64,000 bases of DNA from Polydactylus sextarius (GCA_016801845.1 CM028931.1:6717563-6781562); one strand, 5' to 3'. Counted from the first letter of the stretch, positions 13,701-24,520 are shown. The notes: generated from the sequence alone by a model not told the origin. A program made the numbers and translations.

Positions 13701-15356
13701 TGCAGCTTATTCTGACTCTGAAGAGACTGATGAGACCATCCTCAGTTGAATTCAAGTCTCCCCTGGAGCTGTCTGCACAAGGTGAGAGCACCGCACGCTG
13801 CATAAAACTACTACTTGGAAGCACCATGCATACATAGAATACTTGCATAGTTAGTGCCACTGGCTGCTAGACCTGCTGAATGTTGATAGTGAGTATTAAC
13901 CAATGCCTGCTCCACAAGTGTGACCAAACATGCAGCACACCCACTTTCCTTACATTTATTAATGCCATGCTTAATTAAATTCCAAAGAGATGATATGAAG
14001 TTCATACTTTATATTGGTAGCAAAATCACATCAAACAGATGAATTTTGAGAAAGTTTGTGTTTTGTAATTTCAGCCTAAAGAGTTATAACGACCGTGTGA
14101 GGGATATAGAGTTGAGTTGAGACAAATGTCTATTTTTTAAACCACTGTAAGGCTCACCATAACATTTAACTTGTGTGGTAGTGACGAGAAGGTTCCTACA
14201 GGCAAACCAAAGTGTCCTTAACTTTGTAAATGTACGGACAGATTCTATAGAAGATAGAGATGGCAAAAAATTGCTATTTGTCTCCTTCAGTCGGTCCAGT
14301 TAGCGCTTGGAATCAGTTACCATTTTTTTTTTTTTTTTAATAGTCTTCCCACAGTTTTTATTTTGTGCGTTTCGTCATTGCATGTATGAGATGTGTAACA
14401 GCGGCTCCTCGGTACCTGTTTTCATTGACTTCTTTATTTATTCCAAAGCTGTTTATTACCTTATGAGGATGGGGGTGTATAGCACTAGATATAGATTTTT
14501 TGTGTCTGCATGTAACGTGCCTTGCAACTGAAGTTTGACTGATTGATAGAAAGCACCATAGATACAGTATCAGTGTAGTCAGTGAATAGTAGCTGGAAGG
14601 TTTATTTGCCAGCACGAGGAAGTTTACACTGACACACTGATGTGCATTAACCCACATGATGTGAAGGTGGTGCAGATTTGAACACAGGTCGATACTTTTC
14701 AAAAATGAATTCTAGAGTGTGTCTAGAGAGTGTTCTGGTGGTGTGAACTTGATGTGACCTCACTCCTTCGGTCATGCACGTCTGCAGGAGACAATCGGAG
14801 GAGAAAAACTAACAGTTTAGACTTTATTCCAGACAAATTACCCTACTGCACATAGTGAGCGTTCTCTCATGTTTTTTTTTATGTACAATTTACTGGACAT
14901 GTGTAAGTGGACGGATGAATCACCGAGTGAGTCCTTTACATGTAAATGACCAAAGCAGGTCTGGTGATGACTGATAACAGAAAATTATTGACTCCAGCTC
15001 CATGACGCAGCTCTGGATCCTGCCCAAGTCACAGTACTGTCAACAAGTTTGATGGCTTCTCTGTTTTCCATCAATATTCTGCCAATCATTAACCAACAAC
15101 ACTGTATGCAGACTTGATATCGCCTGGGACGATCGTCTGATTTGCACTGAAATGATGTCAGCTACAAGTAAATAACCTGCACCCATGTGGAGATTAATGA
15201 ACACAAGACAACCCAGAACATTTTTATATTAACTATTTTTTTTTTCTATTTGCTGCAGGTAAAGAGATGATCGAGATGTACTTTGACTTCCGTCAGTTTC
15301 GCCTGTGGAAGAGTCGTCAGCAATCCAAGCTGCTGGACTACAATGACCTTTTGTGA
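1691..15356 (+). CDS. nsmf: nsmf (Jacob/NELF), 14 coding exons, 5' end missing
   Basis: NSMF links synaptic NMDA receptors to the nucleus. It is held at membranes by an N-terminal myristoyl group, binds caldendrin and importin, and moves to the nucleus after receptor activation; it is also tied to GnRH-neuron migration. Joining 14 exons gives 590 codons plus stop, with all junction phases agreeing. Counting from the first full codon, the visible parts are: a Ser/His-rich region (22-274), the conserved block NSWFPKENMFSFQ, a basic NLS RKRRKR (307-312), an IQ-like helix (318-332), a Ser-rich block SFSRSWSDPTPIK, an acidic segment (about 375-395), and a conserved C-terminal domain (410-590) ending LLDYNDLL. 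Human NSMF is about 530 residues; this protein would exceed 600, mainly because of the long second exon. The first coding exon (MGAAAS-type start) is outside the window. Teleosts may carry two paralogues (nsmfa, nsmfb); I cannot say which this is. The identification is from memory of the human protein and is strong. Confidence 0.95.
1753..3189. other. nsmf intron
   Basis: No exon seen. It holds a candidate dispersed repeat near 2465-2660 and AT-rich sequence. Confidence 0.7.
2465..2660. repeat. candidate teleost dispersed repeat ending AATGAGGCCCC
   Basis: The segment ends in CTAAATGAGGCCCCTGG and contains ATCTACGCACAGG and ATTTATAAAGGG. This resembles fish repeats that carry TTTATAAATGAGGCC ends and TACGCAC motifs. 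A related inverted start (GGAGCCTCATTTATG) occurs near 48,786. Boundaries are uncertain. Confidence 0.35.
3190..3951 (+). CDS. nsmf: nsmf exon B, long Ser/Thr/His-rich exon
   Basis: This exon supplies 253 full codons plus split codons at both ends. It opens with DHLLSDTFPGLGCDSPG, like the human DHLLADAYSGHDGSPE. Inside, the conserved ARVYTI (residues 115-120) and KLERVFSEER (259-268) anchor it to human NSMF. Between them is low-complexity sequence rich in Ser, Gln and His, with a His cluster at residues 175-196. The human counterpart has a smaller His-rich stretch, so the exon looks expanded. The predicted donor is AAG-G/GTAAAG; the open frame continues into the intron to 4058, but the conserved next exon argues for splicing at 3951. 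Confidence 0.9.
4119..4191 (+). CDS. nsmf: nsmf exon C
   Basis: The acceptor is TCTTTGCAG and the donor GC/GTAAGT. It encodes DDTPNSWFPKENMFSFQ followed by ATTTMQ, close to human residues beginning TWFPKENLFSFQTATTTMQ. The 73-nt length keeps the frame. Confidence 0.94.
4925..5345 (-). mobile_element. MITE-like element, copy A (truncated)
   Basis: The reverse complement aligns with 36798-37469 over about 370 bp. Shared landmarks are GCAAAATTTACGTCA, CAAACTCTGAC, GTTAAGCTAATGTTAGC in the other copy, CAATTACACCACAAA and ATATGTGTGATTCA. The right end, CATAATTTTTATGAGC with a nearby CCATGGCCCGGAA, resembles the terminal sequence of copy B. The left end is lost. Confidence 0.75.
7945..7978. repeat. 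ATCT/AT microsatellite
   Basis: Imperfect tandem ATCT units mixed with AT dinucleotides, just before the acceptor of the NLS exon of nsmf. Confidence 0.9.
8019..8087 (+). CDS. nsmf: nsmf exon D, nuclear localisation signal
   Basis: It encodes AAFRGIAERKRRKREQETAT and then MIE. The basic run RKRRKR corresponds to the NLS of human NSMF (AERKRRKREN). It joins directly to the previous exon in phase (GC + G), so no microexon is needed. Confidence 0.94.
8171..8192. repeat. TCATG pentanucleotide repeat
   Basis: Four tandem TCATG units plus a partial one. Confidence 0.85.
9528..9559. repeat. hairpin, 13-bp perfect stem, 6-nt loop
   Basis: CCAGGGACAAACA (9528-9540) pairs exactly with TGTTTGTCCCTGG (9547-9559). 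It lies in an nsmf intron with no recognised repeat around it. Confidence 0.85.
10087..10139 (+). CDS. nsmf: nsmf exon E, IQ-like helix
   Basis: It encodes HFQKHLRMVGSRRIKAQ after a split Arg codon, matching human NFRKHLRMVGSRRVKAQ. The acceptor is ATGAAAG, with a poor pyrimidine tract next to the AG; the CCAG seven bases further on would break the frame. The donor is a perfect GTAAGT. Confidence 0.92.
10411..10500 (+). CDS. nsmf: nsmf exon F, Ser-rich phosphosite block
   Basis: It encodes TFAERRAKSFSRSWSDPTPI and then KPDSLHDSRD, almost identical to human. Acceptor CCATCAG, donor GACA/GTGAGT. The SxSRSWSDPTP core looks like a phosphorylation-rich segment; that role is an inference. Confidence 0.95.
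10748..10866 (+). CDS. nsmf: nsmf exon G, acidic segment
   Basis: It encodes an acidic stretch including LDEELEEDIKWEEERELE, then VACEGEGFIPPKII, equivalent to human LDEAFEDLDWDTEKGLE and VACDTEGFVPPKVM. The donor ATT/GTGTGG is weak, but this end leaves phase 0 and joins exactly to LISSKVPKAEY in the next exon. Confidence 0.9.
10979..11062 (+). CDS. nsmf: nsmf exon H
   Basis: It encodes 28 codons: LISSKVPKAEYVPNIIRKDD, then PSIIPILY. This is the start of the conserved NSMF C-terminal domain. Acceptor TTTTACAG, donor TAT/GTGAGT, phase 0 at both ends. Confidence 0.95.
11116..11129. repeat. left target-site duplication of the SINE
   Basis: AAAATGTGAAATTG, identical to 11419-11432 on the other side of the SINE. 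Confidence 0.85.
11130..11418 (+). mobile_element. tRNA-like SINE with intact target-site duplication
   Basis: It begins GGCAGCAAGGCAGTGTAGTG, carries a B-box-like GGTTCAACCC, then GTGGGTTTCCTCCCACAATCC, CTAAATTGCC and GGGATAGGCTCCA, and ends in GATGGATGG. This order is characteristic of a widespread fish repeat. The 14-bp direct repeat AAAATGTGAAATTG lies at 11116-11129 and again at 11419-11432. It sits in the intron between nsmf exons H and I. Confidence 0.88.
11419..11432. repeat. right target-site duplication of the SINE
   Basis: AAAATGTGAAATTG, identical to 11116-11129. Confidence 0.85.
11479..11512 (+). CDS. nsmf: nsmf exon I (34 nt)
   Basis: It encodes DHEHATFDDIL plus one base. Human has DHEHATFEDIL. 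Acceptor CACACAG, donor GA/GTGAGT. Confidence 0.93.
11673..11743 (+). CDS. nsmf: nsmf exon J
   Basis: After a split Lys codon it encodes EIEKKLTAYRKGCKIWNMLI and then FCQ, matching human EIERKLNVYHKGAKIWKMLIFCQ. Acceptor CTCACCAG, donor CAG/GTGAGT. Confidence 0.95.
11808..11970 (-). repeat. decayed SINE-like repeat
   Basis: CATTCATATAGTACTTTTCTAG and the later GGGTTCAGTATATCACTCAAGGACA match, in order, the fish repeat that reads TTTATATAGCGCTTTTCTAGT and GGGTTCGGTATCTTGCC. Related copies are near 16,180, 36,265 and 43,570. It lies in an nsmf intron. Confidence 0.5.
12015..12094 (+). CDS. nsmf: nsmf exon K
   Basis: It encodes GGPGHLYLLKNKVATFAKLE and then KEEDMI, nearly identical to human NSMF. 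Acceptor TTCCTCAG, donor CA/GTAAGA. Confidence 0.95.
12260..12362 (+). CDS. nsmf: nsmf exon L
   Basis: It encodes QFWRCLSRLMSKLNPQPNLI and then HIMGCYVLGSANGEK. The human equivalent is HFWKRLSRLMSKVNPEPNVI followed by HIMGCYILGNPNGEK. Acceptor CTCCCCAG, donor AAG/GTAGTA. Confidence 0.95.
12363..13705. other. nsmf intron, 1.3 kb
   Basis: No exon or repeat recognised. AT-rich, with a poly-A run near 13,200. Confidence 0.7.
13706..13781 (+). CDS. nsmf: nsmf exon M
   Basis: It encodes LILTLKRLMRPSSVEFKSPL and then ELSAQ, aligned with human LFQNLRTLMTPYRVTFESPL and ELSAQ. Acceptor CTCTGCAG, donor G/GTGAGA. It follows a 1.3-kb intron. Confidence 0.93.
13782..15258. other. nsmf intron, 1.5 kb
   Basis: No exon recognised. 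A poly-T run lies near 14,322-14,338. The 114-codon minus-strand ORF at 14358-14702 has no recognisable features. Confidence 0.7.
15259..15356 (+). CDS. nsmf: nsmf last coding exon with stop
   Basis: It encodes GKEMIEMYFDFRQFRLWKSR and then QQSKLLDYNDLL, followed by TGA at 15354-15356. The human end is QHSKLLDFDDVL. Acceptor TTGCTGCAG. Confidence 0.95.
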
Positions 15357-15570
15357 TGTGGCCTGTGGGCCAGGCTGACAGAACTGGTTACGTGGTAAAC
15401 CTGGAGCTGGAGCTGCAGAGGCCACAGTTGGGTCTGTTTTTTTTTTCCCCTTGTGAAGCAACAGGTCGGTGATATAGAGTCACCCTGTGCTATAATTTAT
15501 CTTCCCCTATCCGTTCTCACATGGTGCCTGTCTCCCTGAGAATAAAAAGGACAAAAAACAGGAAGAGAAA
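15357..15570 (+). other. nsmf: nsmf 3' UTR, proximal part
   Basis: Non-coding sequence after the nsmf stop. A canonical AATAAA at 15541-15546 suggests cleavage near 15,560. A second AATAAA at 16832-16837 could serve a longer transcript. The true end cannot be set from sequence alone. Confidence 0.55.
15541..15546 (+). terminator. nsmf: candidate polyadenylation signal of nsmf
   Basis: A canonical AATAAA hexamer 185 bp after the nsmf stop codon. Confidence 0.5.
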
Positions 15571-16179
15571 TAAGGGATTTATTGTTGAATCTCTCTGAGT
15601 TCAGAGAGATGTTGGATAATAGAATGACAGAAGAAAACTAAATGTAGTGAGTGACACATATGATTTATTTTTTTATTTAATTATTGATTTTTTTTTCTGC
15701 CTCATATGATTTTTTAAGATGGAAGCTGATGGGACACAATTATTATTATAAGTTATACAAAAAGCAGTTATACAGCTGACATGTAAATAATGACATATAC
15801 TGCAGCATTAGACAATTTATTCCCAGTATCTCTTAATTTATTAATAAGGGAAATCTACGCATTCAATTAGACTTGTCTCCGTTTATTGCAGCTTTTCACT
15901 TATAAGTAATAACTGTATTAGCATTTTGTACAGCTTGTACAGTCATATTAGCTTGGGTTCAATCCCTTGTTTGATACTTAGAATTGACTTATACTTGTGT
16001 GTGACTGGAAGAGGGTTTTTGCACCCTAATATTATAGCATTACACTGCCCCCTGCTGAGCTAACATCTGCTCTTTTTGTTTGAGCTCTTGGTTAATGGGT
16101 GCTCATCTGTCAGTGTTTATGTTCATGGACACCTTATTTAAATCTTGTAGTGGTGGTCTGGCTCCTCCAGTCCACACAT

Positions 16180-16360
16180 ATCAAAGTGTCCTTGGGCAGG
16201 ATACTGAGCCCCAAATGGTAACTGAATGCGTGTGAATGGATTACAATAATATATGGGTAGTGTAAAGATATTGGGGCAATGTGAATGTTAAATGTAGTGT
16301 AAAGCACTTTCAGTGAAAGAAGACTAGAAATACTCTATATAAAAGGTGTAGTCCAAATTT
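16180..16360 (+). repeat. SINE-like repeat fragment
   Basis: TGTCCTTGGGCAGGATACTGAG, GCGTGTGAATGGATTAC, AGTGTAAAGCACTTTCAGTG and CTCTATATAAA follow the order of a common fish repeat (CTTGGGCAAGACACT... GTAAAGCGCTTT... GCGCTATATAA). Confidence 0.6.
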
Positions 16361-18063
16361 AGTATTTATTTAGGGTAATTCTCAAAACCCTTACCCCTAA
16401 CTGGTGGAGCACAATCAATTTTAGATCTTTCATGTTAGAGTTGTCATGCAGAAGTGCTGATTCCAAGGTCCCCTGGCTGATAGGGGCCCAAAAATATTAG
16501 AATATTATATCAACATATTATGTTAGGGACCCGTTGTTATTCTTCCATAGGGGCCCAGAATTCCTGGCAGCACCCTTGAAGGCAGGAGACTTGCAAGAGA
16601 CGGGTTTTAGGAAAAAACTTGATGTCATAGTATTTTATAGTATTATAAGTATATTAGTATCATAGTATTTTCTCCAACTTTAAAGGGAGAAGACATTTTA
16701 TATTCTACACCTGTTTTCACAGGTTTAGCCGTACAATATATCAGACTTATATCATCTGCTTGATACAAGAGGGCCAATCCCTGTGTGTATTTATTAAAAA
16801 GCAATACTGTACAGCTACACAATATCCACACAATAAAGGTTCTTTAAACTAACTGTAAAGTCGTTGTTTTTGAAATACTGCTAATGTTGGGTATTGTAAA
16901 AGTATTGGTCTTTTCTATTCTTCCATCCCAAGTTTTTGTTACTCAACTTTCCAGCTTGACATTTCTAGCTCACCTCTCCATTAACCTTCTTGTAGTTTAA
17001 CATGAAGGAACAATTCAGCAATGGAATTTAACTTTAGCAACACGCTCACAAATATAGTAAATGGTGTTGGAAAACATTCGATTCATATTACTGAGGTTAG
17101 GAACTGTCTTATGTTGACCAAACCAGCATGTCGTTCAGGAAAATTCAGGAGTAATTTGAACCCAGGGTTTATTTCACCAAGTATATGAGTCAAGAGATAT
17201 TTTGTGTTGCGTCATGATATCGAGTTTGATTTCAAACGTATCTGAATTGTCATTTTTAACCACAGCAGCTGTTCTCTGTAAGGCTCCCTTATATTCTTCC
17301 GGACTCAATCCAGCACTGATGAGGGTCCCCTGACTTCTTCGCAGCATAATGATACAAATTTGAATTCAAAATTTCTTGTATTTCATCTGGCCTTTTTTTT
17401 TTTTTTTTTTTTGCAGTGTATAGTATTGTAAAGAACATAAACTTGACTTGAGACTTTTAAGTCTAAAAAATATCTGCCCCCAACTGCGATCACACATTCA
17501 AAATTAATAGAATTACTTGTCTGTAACTTTACAATCAGTCATATTATAGAAGCACTACTAATAACGAAGTGTTTCATGGTGTCCAGCAGCATCAACTCTG
17601 GTGAGGTTCATCTAAGGAGGACTTAGATGGTGTGCAGCCCCCTCTAGTGTTACATAAGAGTCAATGTAACCAAATATGCACAACATTATGCAGTTTGATC
17701 CAATGGTAGAGTTGTGGGAAAAGGGGCTTAGAGTTCTTAGCTCATTTTATCCCATCTTAGTTATCACAGTCATAGGAGGTCATGATGATTGTCCTGGTGT
17801 AGACCAGATTAGGAATTTTGCCACAGTGGCAATACAGGAGATAGATAGAGATAGAAAGATTGTTTTCTGGCTGGAAGCTTATCCACAGTCCGGCTTACAC
17901 CAAATCATAATGAGATTCTTACATAAAAGATCTGACCTTTTAGTAGCGTCTGTAGCGTTCAGAACCAGGTAATGATGAGGTGAGGTGTTGTTGCACTTTT
18001 AAACTAATCAGTTCTTCATTTTGGCAGTTTTGAATAGTCCTTATTCAAAATTTTCTGCTCAAG

Positions 18064-18205
18064 ATGCCAAGAGAAACATGCAGCTGCCTGGCAGCCCTTC
18101 ATCTCTGTGGGCATGGCTGCAACACCCAGCCATCGCTCAGAGATGACAGCTATGTGTGTTCAAAGTGTGCCTTATTTTCTTTCCTAGCCAAGGTCAGGCT
18201 TTATA
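18064..18205 (+). mobile_element. possible retroelement Cys-rich ORF remnant
   Basis: A 62-codon ORF begins MPRETCSC and contains HLCGHGCNTQP and SYVCSKCALFSFL. The paired CxxC/CxC pattern recalls short Cys-rich leaders seen in fish retroelement-derived predictions. There is no splice context or conserved gene match I can name, so this is a weak call. Confidence 0.2.
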
Positions 18206-19389
18206 TTTTTCTGCCTTTTTCACTCCTGGAATCTGACGATGGCTGTTGTTGAAGTTCAAATGATGTGATATATAAAGATACTGCACATTATGCACCTCTT
18301 TAGGGGAAAAGAAATAAAATACATTGCAAGAAATGAAACTCATGTTTAAAAAAAAAAACATAGTATTATTGAGGTAAATCTAAGAACATTCTTTTAATAG
18401 ATAAATAATAATTGTACTTGGTAGCACAGATAACAAAAGAAAGAACAAATACCATGAATAGATAGGTTATGACATTTAACATCACATGATTTCATCAGCT
18501 GCGTATTACATCATTCTATCTCCCATAGTGTATTAATTGCTCATAAACAATAATTTCAGCTGAGGGTTTGCTGGAAAACCTTCTGTTTGGTGTTCAGCTG
18601 GACAGCACGGTCTCATCTGTTCATCCTCTGCAAAGTTACCTGAAGATGGTGCTCTTCCCCAACATTACTGTCGAAATTAACCATCCACCACTACAGTAAT
18701 GCTCATGTCCCATATTGCACGTCATTGTCCATGCAACAGCTACAACAGACCAAGTACCAAAGCATCAGCAATGAAGACTGATTCCTCTGAGGTGTGAATG
18801 AAAAGTCCCAGGAGTCATAGTTTATTCATCATGGATGAGGGTGGGTGGGATGCAGGTCCCATGTGTCTGAGTGATTGATGATATGTTTAACTGTGGAGTA
18901 TTGATCTTTTACTACACATAGATGTGGTGGTTTCCCTCCTCTGTGGACTGGACTGATCCTGTAACTGCCCCTCCACTTGGTAAGCCATTAATCAGTCCAT
19001 CCACACAAACAGAGAGAATGTAGGAGGTGGATGATGAATCAAGGAAATAAAGTAGATGATTTAGGTCACTGCTCCAGGGTTGTTGTTGATGTTGGTTTAT
19101 CAGCGTTAATAACATAACAATGAAAATGTGAGACGTGTGTTTCAGTAGTTTATGATTCGGTTTAGTTTGATTTAGTAACTCATGAGCACCACAGGAGTGG
19201 CAGCTAGTTTGTCAAAAGTTTTTTCCTTCTTACTTTTACTAAAACGTTTAATTTTTTTGTTTTTGTTTTACTAACTAAGACTTTGTTTCTTTTAACCATT
19301 TTTCCTTTTAACTAAACCTTAACTAAACAAGACTATGACAAAAGAACCATTCTGCCATGGTCCAAGTGTTAACACCTGCGATCAGCTGA

Positions 19390-19670
19390 TGGCACTGTGG
19401 TGCTTGAGGGTACTCCCCGAGTAGAGACCCAAGATCCTGGAGCAAATAAGGAAGAGGAGAAGAGGGGAAACAGAGCCGTAGTAAATTGCTATGAGAGGAA
19501 AAGATGGTACAAACCATTCATACCATCTGCGATTATGGGAAATGTATCGAGATGCACTGGCGACAGTGATGGAAGAGATGGTGAAGGGCAGGGTAAGATT
19601 ACATTTTACTGGGGACTGTCTGTCATTCAAACTACTCAGCAGATGTTGGAAAATAAAGTGTTATAAGGTA
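19390..19670 (+). mobile_element. possible LINE ORF2 N-terminal remnant
   Basis: The ORF contains a basic stretch (KEEEKRGNRA, YERKRWYKP) followed by FIPSAIMGNV. This resembles the start of the endonuclease domain of fish LINEs (basic region, then PSxxMGNV). The similarity is lost after that point. Confidence 0.35.
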
Positions 19671-22332
19671 TTTTTGTAGTGTCAGTTTTTTTGAAGGATA
19701 TATTTGCAGTGTCTTTTAAGCGAACATAATTTTGAAATGAGCCGACTAACCACGTTACTGCTTAAAAAATGATATTAAACTTGTCAATTTCTCCATGGAG
19801 GGATAAATGAATTTCAACAGCCTTTTCCAACTGGAAATCTGCTGAAACTGCTATAAAAAAAAAGTTGGAGTTAAAAACTCTACAAAGCCAATGATAAATG
19901 AAGTTATCTTGTGTCACCCTTGTGGACACGGAGGCAGATATTTGTAACAGTTGGTGGAAAAAAATGCGAATGAAAAATCAGTCTGCTAACACATTTGTCA
20001 TATTAATAACCTTATATGTGAGTGTTGTGTTTCCAGCTTGTTCAGATGCCTCGAAGTGGCCAAAAGAAATATATATACAGGTAAGTCATTTTTGACTTTC
20101 CTTTTTATTGTTTTACGTTTTAATATATCTTTATTTGCTATTTTAGAAGATGATGATGTGTGGTTGAAAACCCTGTTAAAAAGGGAATTTAATGTGTGTA
20201 AAAAAAAATGATGTTGATGATGATGTTTATTCTATTTACTCTTACTGGTGATAACACAAAAGAGACACAAAAGTTTACCACTGATCGAATATTGTCCTGG
20301 ATTTAACTCACGACAACCAGTGAGCTGCTGATTGATCCTATGATCAACATATAACCCAGTTGCTAATTATGCCAGAGCTGGATGATGACCCCCCAATGGG
20401 CCCGTATCTGATTGTTAAAAAAACACTGACATCAGCCTGACGTGGGTGATTGAGTATTGTAATGAACCTCCTTGTTATAATGAAGTGAATTCCCTCAGAT
20501 GGACCGAAGGCTTCTCTTTCTGTTTGTGTTCATGGCCGCTCATCGTCTGCTAAAACCTTAATCGTGAGAATTAAGGGTTGGTGTCGCCGATAAGGTGCGA
20601 TCAGGCTTGCACTGTGGCTGAGAGCTGCAGGATTTAGTCTTTCTGCCTCACTTATCTCCCTTTGAGGTTATAATGAGTTTGGGGAGGATTTGCTGAGTGG
20701 AATTTGCCTGGCATTGTTTTCTTCCCTCTGCTGTCAACCTGGCTCTGATCCGCTCCTCGTTCTCTATGTGTGGCAAGGTGAGGATGAAGTGTGAGGTAGA
20801 TGATTTCACTTGTACCTGATCGTGTAGTAGCAGCAATAGTGCCTCAGTTTGACAGACTTCAGTCAAAAAGTCATATTTGAATTAATTATTTAATTAATAA
20901 ATACAAATATGCAAACCAGGTTACGGCTCAGGCTGCGTAAAAACAAAAAATACAACTAAGCAGGATGAAGAATATGGATGAAACGGCTCCTCCCGCAAAA
21001 CTGCAGCTGCTAAAGTGAAGCTGTATTTAGTAGCAGCTGCTGAGCTGAGTGACTGGCTGAAAGATGAGGAGGTAGTGACGCTTGATAAAGTCAGTGACAT
21101 GATAGAGGGAATAAAATGTCTACTGTGAAAAATGTCAGACACATTTAACATTTTTATTCTTATTTCCCCATTTTTTTCACAGGTTTAGGTTGCATTTATA
21201 TGGTTTTTATCAAATTAAATAGAATTCGCACCCTATCTGTGCCCCAATTTCTTTTCCCTGCAGTCCCTAATCACTCACCAGGATGTGAGCTGTGACCAGC
21301 CTCACTGATTTACCAGCACGGTACAACCGATGCTATAACTGAACAGGTCATGCAGCATTTCCTCTCATAGACTGGCTGATCAGCACTTGATTCCCTGCTC
21401 CCAATTTCACAGGGGCTTGACCACTTTCCACCAGCACAGATGACCCCTGAAAGATGGCCCTGTGCCAGGTTGCAATTGATCACAGCACCTCAGCAAATGA
21501 AAAAAAAAAAAACATAGGACATATAGTTCCCTACAGCTTCTGCACTCATCTAACCACTGTTTGCTGTTATTTTAAAACCTCAGAGCTGTTTGGATTTGAA
21601 AGAAATGAACTGAAAAGGGCAGTTCTGTCAAAAGGCCATAAGTCAGCGCAGTGGGCACGGGTGACCCGAGCAGTGTGCAGCCTTTGCCTGATAATGTATG
21701 GTGTATGACAGAGCCATTAACCAACTATAGGGCTCAGCTTCACGTTGCATGTCTAAATGTCTACCTCAAGCCCAGTAGCATAAAGCATGCTGCTGCACCT
21801 CCAATGCTCTAAGTACCTAGCATGCAATGGGACTGTTTTGCATCCAAGCACACGTTTCATACTGTGTAAGTAGGAGTAATTTGAGCATCTGTGCATGTTT
21901 CAGTGAAATGCAATGTCCCTGAGCAGAATGAGTCAACTGAGTGAACCCAGCTTTAACTGCACTTAACCAGACTCCTGCTGGCTACTGGCTGTCAATGAGG
22001 ACTGCGTGTCTGTGTTGCACCAGGATGAGTGACAGAAGTGAGATTGGATTTTCTTTTATAATTGCAACTGTTAATGTCCCTCCCTCTGTTTGAGCAGAGG
22101 GAGCAATGATGATGAATGAGATTTGCAAACAAAGCCTGCAGGGAGCCAATCAGATCCACGTAGGTTTGCTGGCACCTGATCCAGCATTTATTTTCCTAAT
22201 ACATCATCCTGTTGGACTGAAGGCCACCTGACAGACCTGAGACAGAGGAAACAGGAAACCACTGTCTCATCCATCAGGCAAAGATAAAGGCATATTCTTT
22301 ATGTATTTTGGCCATTTGTTCATACGTAAATG

Positions 22333-22355
22333 CAATTTTCAGTCACTGAAAATTG
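22333..22355. repeat. interrupted palindrome, 11-bp arms
   Basis: CAATTTTCAGT and ACTGAAAATTG are perfect inverted copies separated by one base. Confidence 0.8.
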
Positions 22356-24384
22356 AGATTTTCGAAAACTTTGGCCACGTGTGGACAGGGAAAATGTAGT
22401 TTTAGGTTCATAACATCAAGTGTGCAACATTTGTTTCCGCTGAGACCACTGAGGATGGATGCTAGTCGTTACGCTTGTTTGAGCTCTTTTTGCTTGTCGA
22501 ATACTCTTGTTTTTCTTCAGCCTTCAACCCAACGACCGAGACTGTTATCCAGATTGGCTGGCATGATTCCACATAGCACTTATCAGTGTATTTATCTGGG
22601 TTTCTCATGTACGGAGATAAGAAAAAAAAAAAAAAAAGATCTTGAACAATATTTTCGACATACATGCGTCTTATAAAATACCTGGCTACGTGCAGGCACA
22701 GCCAAAGAACTAATGTTATTTGAATTTCATATCACTCATGACCACATCGGTTTTAGTGACTTGCAGATGAAGAGCCTGAGTTTACTTGGGGATATGTAAA
22801 TTGTAGCCTAAATAATAGTGATGTCAGCATTTTACAACAACATTTACAGTAATATTAAACACATTGATCGCAGTGGCAGAAATATGCCTGCACTGTTGAT
22901 TTATGCAGCAAAATTAAAAGTTAGCAGTCTGGTTATGTTAATGTGTGTGTGTGTGTCAGTGTGTGTTTGATGCTGTGTGAGTGCATGTAAGTGGAATGTT
23001 TTTGCATGTGTGTTGTCATGCAAACAGCTGCAGCTCGGTATGCAGAAGCTTGTAAAGCTGTGCAATAACTGGAAACATGTGAGGCGTGTTTATGCCCATA
23101 TTAAAATATATGCGCAAACTCTGTCTCTGGACGTGGACGTTATCGATTAAATGCAAGCTAAAAAGCGAGAACACCTTTAACGGAGACGAATACGAACAAA
23201 TCCAAACTCTATCACCTCACGTCAGACACCACGCCTCACCAGCTCTGAAATTTCAGCTCATTTTTTTATTATTATTAATGTTTAAGATTAAGACTGAAAG
23301 GTCACCTCCACGTTGAAGGTTAGGGCTGTTCCTCACTGCAGCAGGCACTCACAGCTCTGTCAGATCGATGTCTGCAATTACCAACAGATTCTCACCTTTG
23401 GTGGCGTAGAGATGGAAGAACATTGGATCCTTGTCTTGGTGATGTTATTTTGATGTGTATGTGTACAGGCTTTAGAGTCTGTATGACAGCAGACTCGGAG
23501 ACACGATGCATTTTAAAGACTTTTAGCATTTAAAATCTCTTTATACCAAAAACAACATTAAATATGGAATATTATAAACAAAGCTATCTGATAATAGTGA
23601 AAAAAGAAACATATCTATTAATATCGATTGCTTAAATTAGTAAATTGAGTGAACATGGTTGGGAATGTGGTAATTGCAGAAAAAATTAGCTTTTTTTAAA
23701 TAATTATTCAATTCTAAGTATTTAATCATCTAAGGCAGACATTTAGAAATAATCATTAGATAATAATACAGATAATATGCCCTATTCTGCGAAGGGAATC
23801 AAATTGCACTGAATAGTAGGACTGACCCAACATGTGGCTGCATCATGTTCAGGGGGAGAGTATTTTCATCATCATTGGAATAACGCACTACATGTATTAA
23901 CCCAGGATAGTCAGCAGCATGGTCAGGATGGACAGTGGCCAAACGAACAGAGACCAGGAGTCTGTGTCAGGACGCAGGTTCAACATACTCAGGGTATCTT
24001 TCCATTATCCGGTTGCACATATCAGGTTAGCAGCTGGCTCAGTTAATCTGGGTTTTCCTCTGGATACGAGCTCGTTTGTGTGAAAGAGGCCGAGTTATGT
24101 TTAGACCCGTGAATAGTTTTAATCTGATCTGAAAGCAGAAGTGACAGGCCGCATGCAGGGAGATTTGGAGCAACAACTAAAATTAATAGTCAGTCTAAAA
24201 AAAAAAAACTTTAGGTTTGAGGTTTATTTTTTATTTCCACTTCTGCAAATTCTCCACAACTCTCCACAAGTTATTCCAAGCTGCAGCAATAGAATGAAAG
24301 AATCAGTGTTCCATTCTATATAACAGATATTATGTATTTATCCACTGATGTGATTGGCCAATTGGTTGCTCTATCTCTTCACAG

Positions 24385-24520
24385 CTCTTTGTTGAAACTG
24401 AGCTGGGTGTCTTTGTGTGGAGTCTGTATGTTTCCTCTGCGTCTGTGTGGAATTTTCTCCTTCCACAATCCAAATAAATATAGGCTGGTTGGTGACTCTA
24501 AATTGCGTGTCAATTGCAGA
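24385..24520 (+). repeat. SINE fragment
   Basis: TGTGTGGAGTCTGTATGTTTCC, then TTTTCTCCTTCCACAATCC and GGTTGGTGACTCTAAATTGCGTG match the middle of the same SINE type found at 11130-11418. Head and tail are missing. Confidence 0.65.

Noticed and set aside
17676..17972. 98-codon plus-strand ORF between nsmf and zmat4
   Set aside because: A loose resemblance to a retroelement-associated hydrolase-like segment could not be supported by clear motifs.
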